Assembly: GCA_012729015.1 (NCBI GenBank)
Contig: JAAYDY010000117.1
Span: 1-60,929, forward strand
Direction of reading: 5' to 3'
DNA from: Phycisphaerae bacterium
GTDB taxonomy: Bacteria > Planctomycetota > Phycisphaerae > FEN-1346 > JAACEH01
DNA length: 60,929 nucleotides
Below the pieces are notes generated by a model that saw nothing but the letters and a program-made list of their open reading frames with translations, searched no databases and was not told where the DNA came from. The stretch's first letter is position 1. Each line of letters begins with the position of its first letter. Below, piece by piece: positions 54,491 to 60,929 of this stretch. The translations under genes were made by a program, and so were the position numbers.

Positions 54491-55513
54491 ATGAAGAGAA
54501 CTCTGACGGCAGTGTCTATTCTACTGGCAGTTGCCACCGCGGCGGGGGCCGAGACGTACACCGGCATGCACTACATAAGCAGCCCGACGGACGAACTCGC
54601 TGCCAATACGCTCATCACCGGCGACGGCACGGTCGTCACCGTGCTTACCGGCGGGTCATTCTACAATACGACTCTCACGAACGTGACGAGCGGCGGCACG
54701 CTGATCATCAACGGCGGCGCTACCGTCGGTGACGATGGTACCTCGTACACCCGCGAGACGGTCCGCATGGGTACCGGCTCAATCGAGATCAACGGCGGCA
54801 CTCTCTACGGCAGCGGCGGCGAACTCGGCTACGGCGGCAGCACAGTGGCCACGATCACCCTCTATGGCGGCCGGCTGGACATCAGTAGCGCCTGCCGCCT
54901 CGGCTACTCGTCTGGCGCGACCGGCACGATCATACAGACGGGTGGCTTCGCCGCCTTCGCCCACAACCTCGAGCTCGGCTACAGCGGCTCAGGCAAGGTC
55001 ATCGTATCCGGCGACAGCACGATGACTATTGACCGGATGCTGAACATCGGGACCGCGACGAAAGCCGGTTGGTTCGAGGTCCGCGGGTCGGACGTCACCA
55101 TCGACTTGACCGCCAAAACAACCGCCAGTGCCTCGCTGAACATGTACGGCACTCACTCGACGCTGGCCTTCGTTCTCGACAACTCGGCCAACCACATCAG
55201 CCCAATCGACGCGCCCCACACGAGCCTTGCCGGCGGAACGATCCACCTGGGCCTCGATGGGTTCACGCCGACCGATGGCCAAGTCTTCGACTTGCTGAAG
55301 GACAACGACGGCTTCATCGACATTTCTCAGCTGGTGCTCACCGAGGGCACCGAGTATATCATAGACGTGCAGTCCGGATGGACTCTCCGGACGAATGAGA
55401 CGGGTGACACGCTCCAGGCGGTATACCACGCAGCGGTTCCCGAGCCGGCCACAATGGCACTTCTGGGGCTCGGCGGGGCGGGGCTGGCGGCGAGGCGGAG
55501 ACGGCCTCGCTGA
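54491..55513 (+). CDS. PEP-CTERM sorting-domain protein
   Basis: The 340-residue exported protein has a signal peptide (MKRTLTAVSILLAVATAAGA) and a PEP-CTERM tail VPEPATMALLGLG followed by a hydrophobic run and an Arg cluster. The middle is a Gly-rich beta-solenoid (GSIEINGGTLYGSGGELGYG, GTIIQTGGFAAF). The shared module LAFVLDN ... SPIDAP ... LGLDGFTPTDGQVFDL, TLQAVYH links it to the proteins at 6701 and 48503. GGGAGG precedes the ATG by 7 nt. It is likely surface-exposed. Confidence 0.88.
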   Translation: MKRTLTAVSILLAVATAAGAETYTGMHYISSPTDELAANTLITGDGTVVTVLTGGSFYNTTLTNVTSGGTLIINGGATVGDDGTSYTRETVRMGTGSIEINGGTLYGSGGELGYGGSTVATITLYGGRLDISSACRLGYSSGATGTIIQTGGFAAFAHNLELGYSGSGKVIVSGDSTMTIDRMLNIGTATKAGWFEVRGSDVTIDLTAKTTASASLNMYGTHSTLAFVLDNSANHISPIDAPHTSLAGGTIHLGLDGFTPTDGQVFDLLKDNDGFIDISQLVLTEGTEYIIDVQSGWTLRTNETGDTLQAVYHAAVPEPATMALLGLGGAGLAARRRRPR

Positions 55514-55830
55514 CCTCCGGAGCAGTCGAGAGGCCCCTCTCCTCTGCAAAGAACAGCCCACACGGATGGGTGCATGCCGCGATGTGCAATCTACAGGGGG
55601 AGCCGCGTTCGCTGGCGGTTCCCCCATCTTCTTCCTGCCGCCGAACTCGGCCGATTCGGAACAGAAGACGCGTTGGGTGGCTTCGACTTCCTCCGCTCAG
55701 TTGCGGTAGCGACGCCTTGAATGTTGCGGCGGCGTGCGGCTTCCCGGGAAGACCAACCAACACTTTTCAAGTCCCCTGCCCGACCGAGCTCACTATAATG
55801 CACAACGCCGACACTGGAGGAGATTCGACG
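55514..55830. other. intergenic region
   Basis: This 317-bp gap contains a weak GAGAGG/CCTCTC hairpin just after the PEP-CTERM gene, a 24-bp sequence at 55763-55786 also present at 44345-44368, and TATAAT at 55794-55799, a possible -10 box for the downstream methyltransferase gene, without a good -35. The three-hairpin terminator seen after the other PEP-CTERM gene is absent. Confidence 0.45.
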
Positions 55831-56400
55831 TTGGACCGTCAGACACCGGACAATGCCTACGTGACGCGGGCCGGCGTGAAGCTGGAGCACGCCCTGCGAC
55901 AGTTTGCCGTGAGTCCCGCCGGGCTCGTCTGCGCCGACCTCGGGAGCCACGAGGGAGGTTTCGTCGATTGCCTGCTTCAGCACGCAGCCGCCAAGGTCTA
56001 CTCCGTCGATACGTCCTACGGTATCCTGGCCTGGAAGCTGCGCCGAGACCCACGCGTGGTCGTCATGGAACGCACCAACGCCATGCACGTGGAACTGCCC
56101 GAGCGTGTGGATCTGGTCACGATCGACGTGGGCTGGACGCCCCAGCGCCGCATCCTGCCGCGAGCCCTGTCCCTCATCAAGGACGGCGGCCGCCTGGTGG
56201 TCCTCGTCAAGCCGCAGTACGAATCGCTCGACGCCGAACGAGACGGCGGCGTTGTGCTGGCCCAGTGTATGCCCCGGGTGCTCGACCGCGTGCGCGCGAC
56301 CGTCGCCGACTGCGGCGCACGCGTGCTCGGCGAGACGGTCTCCCCGATTCGCGGCTCCGGCGGCAACGAGGAATGGCTTTTCCTGCTCAGTCGCCAGTAG
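55831..56400 (+). CDS. TlyA-like SAM-dependent methyltransferase
   Basis: The 189-residue protein shows the FtsJ/TlyA-type pattern: YVTRAGVKLEHAL, the SAM-binding CADLGSHEGGFVDCLLQ, VYSVDTSYGILAWKLRRD, DLVTIDVGWTPQRRILP and VVLVKPQYE. TlyA methylates rRNA ribose and normally has an N-terminal S4 domain, which is missing here. The start is set at TTG 55831 because GGAGGAG lies 8 nt upstream; the ATG at 55798 overlaps a TATAAT box and lacks a ribosome site. The 3' end overlaps the minus-strand tlpA-like gene by 14 bp. Confidence 0.75.
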   Translation: MDRQTPDNAYVTRAGVKLEHALRQFAVSPAGLVCADLGSHEGGFVDCLLQHAAAKVYSVDTSYGILAWKLRRDPRVVVMERTNAMHVELPERVDLVTIDVGWTPQRRILPRALSLIKDGGRLVVLVKPQYESLDAERDGGVVLAQCMPRVLDRVRATVADCGARVLGETVSPIRGSGGNEEWLFLLSRQ

Positions 56401-56956
56401 CCGCTGCCGGCTGATCCGCCGGCGCCGGTTCGTCCAGCAGACGCAGCACCGACTGCCTGATGCGGTCCACGTCCGCCCCGGCAATCTGGTACCGCACGGC
56501 ACCCGACCGATCCAGCAGGATTGTCGTTGGATACCCCTGGAACGCCGGCACAGCCGCCACAATGCTCTCGTCGTTGACGATCATCGGATAGGGAATCCGG
56601 TATGTCTCGGCAAACGGCCGGGCCTCGTCGGCCGACTCACCCGTCACCATGACCATCGCCAACCCGCGGCCGTTCAGCTCATGGTACATGCTCACCAGTT
56701 CCGGCGTTTCCTTGCGGCACGGCGGGCACCAGGTTGCGAAGATGTTCACCAGCAGCACCTTGCCCCGGTACTGGTCACCGTCGAACGCGCTGCCGTCGAG
56801 CGTCGCGCCTCGCACGTTCAGCGCATAGAGGCCACTGCCTGGAGATACTTCCATATACCGCGACGAGCCGCCGAACAGCCCCTCCTTGTACCCGGCATAG
56901 AACATCCCCGCGCCGATCAGCACCAGGATCAACGCCAACAAGCCGTTACGGTTCAT
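56387..56956 (-). CDS. TlpA/ResA-like membrane thioredoxin
   Basis: The 189-residue protein has an N-terminal membrane anchor (LLALILVLIGAGMFYAGYK) and a thioredoxin fold with the active site ATWCPPCRKE and a YPTTILLDRSG cis-Pro segment. Such proteins reduce disulfides outside the cytoplasmic membrane, for example in cytochrome c maturation. The ATG at 56956 follows GGGAGG. It is the last gene of the manA-rluB-thiC operon. Confidence 0.88.
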   Translation of the reverse strand: MNRNGLLALILVLIGAGMFYAGYKEGLFGGSSRYMEVSPGSGLYALNVRGATLDGSAFDGDQYRGKVLLVNIFATWCPPCRKETPELVSMYHELNGRGLAMVMVTGESADEARPFAETYRIPYPMIVNDESIVAAVPAFQGYPTTILLDRSGAVRYQIAGADVDRIRQSVLRLLDEPAPADQPAAATGD

Positions 56957-56981
56957 GGGCACGTCCTCCCACACGGCGCGG

Positions 56982-58283
56982 CTACGGCTTCCGCACTCCG
57001 ATCGCGCGATCTTTTCGGACCTTGAACACGCAATAGTCGCCGCACATGCTGCATACGTCCTCGTTCTGCGACTTCCCCGCGCTGCGTTTCTGCTGTGCCA
57101 GATGGGGGTCGATGCACAGTTCGATTTGCGTCTTCCAGTCCTGGGCGGCCCGGGCCTCGCTCATGCGTCGGTCCCAGTCGGCGGCCCCGGGCAATCCCTT
57201 GGCGATGTCGGCCGCATGGGCCGCGATCCGCGTCGCCACCACGCCCGTCCAGACGTCCTCGGCATTCGGCAGCGACAGATGTTCGCTCGGCGTCACGTAG
57301 CACAGGAAATCCGCCCCGGCCGCCGCAGCGATCGCGCCTCCGATGGCGCTGGTGATGTGGTCGTACCCAGGGGCCACGTCCGTCACAATCGGGCCCAGCA
57401 CATAGAACGGCAGCCCGCCGGTCATCTCCTTCTGAAGGCGAATCTGCGTCTGCACTTGGGCCAGCGGCACGTGCCCGGGGCCCTCCAGCATCACCTGCAC
57501 CCCGCCGTCAATCGCCCGGCGGGCCAGCTCCGACAGCACCTGGAGCTCCGCGATCTGTGCCGGGTCGCACGCGTCCGCCAGCGCTCCCGGTCGCAGCCCA
57601 TCGCCCAGGCTCAGCGTCACGTCAAATTCGCGGCAGATGTCCATCACCTCGTCGAACCGCTCGTACAGCGGATTCTCCTGGCCGTTGGTCTCGATCCAGG
57701 CCTCCAGGAACGTCCCGCCCCGGCTCACGATGTCGCACACGCGCGGGCGCCGCCGCAACCACTGGATTACCTCACGCGTCACGCCGCAGTGTACTGTCAC
57801 GAAGTCCACTCCGTCGCGGCAATGCGTCCGCACCGCTTCCAGCATGTCGTCGCCCGTCATGCGCGTCACATTCCGGTGCTTCCGAGCCGCCAGCGCCGCC
57901 GCCTCGTAGATCGGCACGCTCCCCACCGTCACGGGGCACGCCTCCATCACCGCGCGACGCACGGCGCGCAGGTCGCCGCCCGTCGAAAGATCCATCACCG
58001 CGTCGGCCCCGGCACGCACCGCCGCATCGAGCTTCTTCAGCTCGTTCTCCACCGACGCCATGTCCATGCTCGTGCCCAGGTTCGCATTGACTTTCGTCCG
58101 CAGCCCCTGCCCCACGCCACAGAACCGAGTCGCCAGCCGATTCACGTTCGCCGGCACCACAACCTTGCCTTCGGCGATCCGGCTGCGAAGCAACTCGACA
58201 TCCATCGATTCATCCGCCGCCACCTGCTTCATGGCCTCGGTAATCCGCCCCTGTCGTGCCGATTCCAACTGCGTCAGACTCAC
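56982..58283 (-). CDS. thiC: phosphomethylpyrimidine synthase
   Basis: The 433-residue radical SAM enzyme makes the pyrimidine part of thiamine from AIR. It shows TKVNANLGTS, DAVMDLSTGGD, VGSVPIYEA, LSLGDGLRPG, EGPGHVPL and the C-terminal cluster motif CSMCGDYC. It is shorter than the E. coli form, as usual for the short N-terminal class. No TPP riboswitch lies upstream: only 40 bp separate it from rluB. Confidence 0.96.
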   Translation of the reverse strand: MSLTQLESARQGRITEAMKQVAADESMDVELLRSRIAEGKVVVPANVNRLATRFCGVGQGLRTKVNANLGTSMDMASVENELKKLDAAVRAGADAVMDLSTGGDLRAVRRAVMEACPVTVGSVPIYEAAALAARKHRNVTRMTGDDMLEAVRTHCRDGVDFVTVHCGVTREVIQWLRRRPRVCDIVSRGGTFLEAWIETNGQENPLYERFDEVMDICREFDVTLSLGDGLRPGALADACDPAQIAELQVLSELARRAIDGGVQVMLEGPGHVPLAQVQTQIRLQKEMTGGLPFYVLGPIVTDVAPGYDHITSAIGGAIAAAAGADFLCYVTPSEHLSLPNAEDVWTGVVATRIAAHAADIAKGLPGAADWDRRMSEARAAQDWKTQIELCIDPHLAQQKRSAGKSQNEDVCSMCGDYCVFKVRKDRAIGVRKP

Positions 58284-58323
58284 GTCAACAGCTCCTTTCG
58301 CTCCGCCCGGAGCGCCCGAATCT

Positions 58324-59508
58324 TCAGAATGTGAACTCGCTTACGTCGCGGCCGGTCTCCGACTTGCGAGGCCCCTTGGCCGGCCCCCGCCGGATGGGCT
58401 TCTTGCTGCCATCGCCCGACCCGGCAGAGCCACGACGGTTCTTCTTGAACGCTGCTCCGCGTTCCCCCGGGCCGCTGGACCGTTTTCCGCCTGATTCCTT
58501 GCCCGGCGAGCGTCCTGACCGCGCCTTGTCGGGCCGCGAAAACCGCTTCTCGCCCTGTTCCTTGCCGCTGACACTGGCCGGCCGTGTGCGATCCGGTCGC
58601 GAGAACCGTTTTCCGCCCTGTTCCCTGCCCGGCGTCCGCGCGGATTGTGCTCTGTCGGGCCGAGGGAACCGCTTGCCGTCCTGTCTCTTGCCGGCCCCCT
58701 GAACGGCCGCTGCACCGCCTGTCTCGGCGGGGGGCCGGCGGCCGTGTGCCTTCGCCTTCGCTCTCACCTCCGAGGCCGCATCGCCCTCCGGCCGCTCCTG
58801 GCTCAGCTTCACCAGCGACCGGACCTCGCCTTCTGTCAGTGGCCGGAACTGCCCCGGTCCCAGCCCCTTCACCGTCAACGGCCCGATCCGCGTCCGCGTC
58901 AGGCTGCGCACCTTGTGCTCCAGCTTCGCCAGCATCCGCCGAATCTGCCGGTTTCGACCCTCGCGCAGCGTGATCTCCAGCCGCGAACGGTCTTTGCCAC
59001 GATGCAGCAGCCGAATCTGGCTGTGACGCGTCCGCCCCTCGCTCAGCCACACCCCCGAGATGAGCTTCTGCATGTCTTCGCCGCTCAACTCGCCCACGAC
59101 CTCCGCCTCGTACGTCTTCGCCACCTCGTAGCGCGGGTGCGTCAGGCGCGCCGCCAGGTCGCCGTCGTTGGTCATGATCAGCAGGCCCCGCGAATCCGCA
59201 TCCAGGCGCCCCACCGGGTACACCCGCTCCCGAACGCCCGGCAGCAGGTCCGTGACCTTCCGCCGCCCGTACGGATCGCTGCTCGTGCTCAGCACGTTCT
59301 TCGGCTTGTTCAGCAGATAGTACACCTTTGCCTCGGCCTTGACGCGGCGACCGTCCACGCGGATGTCGTCTGTCGCCGAATCGGCCTTGTCGCCCAGCGT
59401 CACCGGACGCCCGTTCACCGTCACCCGCCCGGACTCGACCAGTTCCTCACAGGCGCGTCGGCTGCCGTACCCGGCATGGGCCAGAATCTTGTGCAGTCGC
59501 TCCAACAT
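58324..59508 (-). CDS. rluB: RluB-type 23S rRNA pseudouridine synthase with a long basic repeat tail
   Basis: The 394-residue protein has an N-terminal S4 domain (ERLHKILAHAGYGSRRACEE) and a pseudouridine synthase domain with the catalytic Asp in VGRLDADSRGLL and REGRNRQIRRML. These enzymes change U2605 in 23S rRNA. After about residue 245 comes a disordered basic tail with three to four repeats of about 21 residues of the type GKRFSRPDR. The ATG at 59508 is chosen with AAAGG upstream. manA ends 7 bp before it. Confidence 0.88.
   Translation of the reverse strand: MLERLHKILAHAGYGSRRACEELVESGRVTVNGRPVTLGDKADSATDDIRVDGRRVKAEAKVYYLLNKPKNVLSTSSDPYGRRKVTDLLPGVRERVYPVGRLDADSRGLLIMTNDGDLAARLTHPRYEVAKTYEAEVVGELSGEDMQKLISGVWLSEGRTRHSQIRLLHRGKDRSRLEITLREGRNRQIRRMLAKLEHKVRSLTRTRIGPLTVKGLGPGQFRPLTEGEVRSLVKLSQERPEGDAASEVRAKAKAHGRRPPAETGGAAAVQGAGKRQDGKRFPRPDRAQSARTPGREQGGKRFSRPDRTRPASVSGKEQGEKRFSRPDKARSGRSPGKESGGKRSSGPGERGAAFKKNRRGSAGSGDGSKKPIRRGPAKGPRKSETGRDVSEFTF
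58480..58690 (-). repeat. 63-bp tandem repeats in the rluB tail
   Basis: About three and a half units of roughly 63 bp encode the repeated KRFSRPDR...GKEQG peptide. The units differ at the base level but keep the Arg/Lys/Gly pattern. Confidence 0.7.
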
Positions 59509-59515
59509 CAGACAC

Positions 59516-60517
59516 TTACCTTTCAACAGGGCCACTCAGCAGAACCGTCATGCCCGGGCTCCGCAGGCAGTACTCTTCCACACAATATGGGATCAGCCAC
59601 GTCTGCCCGGCCGCGACAGGCCACGTCTGCCGCCCGTCCCCCGTCGCCAGGGTTCCCTCTCCATGGGCAATCATAACACATTCGAAGCCACGGTACACAT
59701 GGCGGGCCAGCATCGTCGCCTCCAGCCTCACCCGGTCCAGATAGAAGGCGTCGCACTCGACCAGGCTTTCCACCAACAAGCCGCAGGCGTCCAGCACCAC
59801 CCCACGCCCCCCGGACGCTGGCAGCGGCCCGTCGATCTGAATGCACTCCATCGCCTCGTCCAGATGCAGTTGCCGCGGCTTGCCGTCCGGCCCCACACGC
59901 CCCCAATCGTAGACGCGGTACGTCGTGTCGCTCGGCTGCTGGAACTCCGCCAGCACAATCCCCGCGCCGATGGCGTGCAGCCGCCCGGCAGGCACAAACA
60001 CCACGTCGCCGGCCCGAACCGGCTGCTCCACCAGCATCCCATCCAGCCGGCCCGTCTCGGCGGCTTGCCGCAGCGCCTCGCGGCTCACGCCCGGTTGTAC
60101 GCCCGTGATGAGTCGCGCTCCAGGCTCCGCATGTAGAATCACCCAGCATTCGGTTTTGGCCACGTGGTGGAGCCGGTGCCGCGCTGCGTAGGCGTCGTCC
60201 GGATGCACCTGAATGCTCAGATCCTGCGCGGCGTCGATGATCTTCACCATCAGCGGCAACTGATCACGCCATGCCGAGAACGCCGGGCGGCCGAGGAGTT
60301 CCTCCGGATTGGCCTCCATCACCTGCCTCAGTGACCGGCCGGCCAGCGGCCCATTGGCCACGGCCGACGTGCCGTGCGGATGGTCGGCCAGTTCCCAGCT
60401 CTCGCCGATGGCCGTATCGGCCGGGGCCGCCTTGCCATAGAGTCCTGCCAGCCGCCGTCCGCCCCACAGGGTGGGTTTCAGCACCGGCGTTTGCAGCATC
60501 GGATAGAGATCGGCCAT
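59516..60517 (-). CDS. manA: class I mannose-6-phosphate isomerase
   Basis: The 333-residue enzyme interconverts fructose-6-P and mannose-6-P. It has LKPTLWGGRRL, the zinc-binding SIQVHPDD and KTECWVI segments and PAGRLHAIG with the ligand His. ATG at 60517 is used; a GTG at 60535 is an alternative. It opens a minus-strand operon with rluB, thiC and the tlpA-like gene. Confidence 0.9.
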   Translation of the reverse strand: MADLYPMLQTPVLKPTLWGGRRLAGLYGKAAPADTAIGESWELADHPHGTSAVANGPLAGRSLRQVMEANPEELLGRPAFSAWRDQLPLMVKIIDAAQDLSIQVHPDDAYAARHRLHHVAKTECWVILHAEPGARLITGVQPGVSREALRQAAETGRLDGMLVEQPVRAGDVVFVPAGRLHAIGAGIVLAEFQQPSDTTYRVYDWGRVGPDGKPRQLHLDEAMECIQIDGPLPASGGRGVVLDACGLLVESLVECDAFYLDRVRLEATMLARHVYRGFECVMIAHGEGTLATGDGRQTWPVAAGQTWLIPYCVEEYCLRSPGMTVLLSGPVER

Positions 60518-60574
60518 GCCTCGTGCGCCCTTCACGGGTCTCCGTCGGTCTCCGCGGGCTATCCACAGACCCTC

Positions 60575-60603
60575 ATTATAGCCGTTGCGGGGCGATTGCC
60601 GAA
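60575..60603 (-). promoter_or_regulatory. promoter of the manA operon
   Basis: On the minus strand a perfect TATAAT (60580-60575) is preceded, after a 17-bp spacer, by TTCGGC (60603-60598). The -35 is weak, but position and -10 fit; the leader would be about 50 nt. Confidence 0.5.
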
Positions 60604-60748
60604 GCCTATTCGTGTTTTGAGCGCGTCACGGGTTGGGGCAGTGCCGTGGCACGGGCATCTTGCCAATACTGTCCGGTAACCGTATCGTCACACTTCTTTA
60701 ACAGGACCTTAACTTGCGCCAGGGCCTGGGGTGCGGTATTTCATAGGC

Positions 60749-60929
60749 ATGGAGCAGCCGACGCCCAGGGAGCCCTCGCAGGACGCCACGCCCGCGCCGC
60801 CGCCGCGACGCGGACGCAGGAAACGCCCGCCCGTGGTCCGTCAGGAACTCGTCGATCCGGCCAACCTCGCCGTCCTCCAGGGACACCTGCAGCGACTCCG
60901 GGCGGCCTACGACCACCCCAACCGCCTCC
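60749..60929 (+). CDS. start of an unknown gene, cut by the window end
   Basis: From the ATG at 60749 the frame stays open to the end (60 codons). The first 28 residues are Pro/Arg-rich (PPPRRGRRKRPPVVRQ), then RQELVDPANLAVLQGHLQRL looks like a folded start. The ribosome site is weak. The protein is not recognised. Confidence 0.4.
   Translation, partial: MEQPTPREPSQDATPAPPPRRGRRKRPPVVRQELVDPANLAVLQGHLQRLRAAYDHPNRL

Noticed and set aside
58284..58323. TPP riboswitch before thiC
   Set aside because: Only 40 bp separate thiC from rluB, too short for the aptamer, and the THI-box sequence is absent.
1..60929. CRISPR arrays, tRNA and rRNA genes, transposases
   Set aside because: No regularly spaced repeats, no cloverleaf with a T-loop consensus and no transposase-like protein were found by eye. 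A tRNA could be missed without a covariance search.

Overview
The window looks like a chromosomal segment of a high-GC planctomycete, probably of the Phycisphaerae type. The grounds are: proteins ending in a PEP-CTERM sorting tail (VPEPATMALLG), several regulators that join a GntR-type DNA-binding domain to a LacI-type sugar-binding domain, large secreted right-handed beta-helix proteins, a divergent Tad locus, and dense co-directional gene strings. No tRNA, rRNA, CRISPR array, insertion sequence or phage gene was seen. The taxonomic placement is inference; no marker gene was compared.

Layout. 1-7.9 kb is a secreted-protein region: a GntR/LacI regulator, two exported proteins (one toroid-like, one beta-helix), a second GntR/LacI regulator and a PEP-CTERM protein followed by a three-hairpin terminator. 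8.3-22.4 kb is a long Tad-type pilus/secretion operon: two CpaF/TadA ATPases (one fused to an FHA domain), two small Flp-like pilins, a CpaA prepilin peptidase, TadE/TadG-like proteins, CpaB, TadB, TadC, and a membrane Ser/Thr kinase in the middle. 22.5-26.8 kb is housekeeping: M24 peptidase, accB, accC and a Gfo/Idh/MocA oxidoreductase. 27-30.7 kb on the minus strand holds an M14 carboxypeptidase, a small exported protein and a beta-helix protein. hemW is at 31.1-32.3 kb.

32.5-43.9 kb is a type IV pilus / type II secretion-like operon: pilM, pilN, pilO, a pilP-like gene, pilB, pilT, pilC and four pseudopilin-like genes, two of them tandem paralogues. Its leader carries a strong promoter, an unexplained long hairpin, a clear GEMM-I cyclic di-GMP riboswitch and a possible terminator/antiterminator. 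The encoded PilB has an MshEN-like N-terminus, so the same second messenger probably acts on both RNA and protein.

43.9-55.5 kb holds a thioesterase, a divergent AraC regulator / DegT aminotransferase pair, an exported toroid-like protein, a 1326-residue chimeric secreted protein, a third GntR/LacI regulator and another PEP-CTERM protein. 55.8-60.5 kb is housekeeping: a TlyA-like methyltransferase facing a minus-strand operon manA-rluB-thiC-tlpA. A partial gene runs off the right end.

Main ideas: (1) a Tad apparatus wired to phosphorylation, with kinase and FHA-ATPase in one operon; (2) a pilus operon under double c-di-GMP control; (3) a recurring module of beta-helix protein, GntR/LacI regulator and PEP-CTERM protein, with a chimera in which the PEP-CTERM tail is replaced by PKD and beta-helix domains. 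No secretin, TadZ, major pilin or exosortase gene lies in the window.
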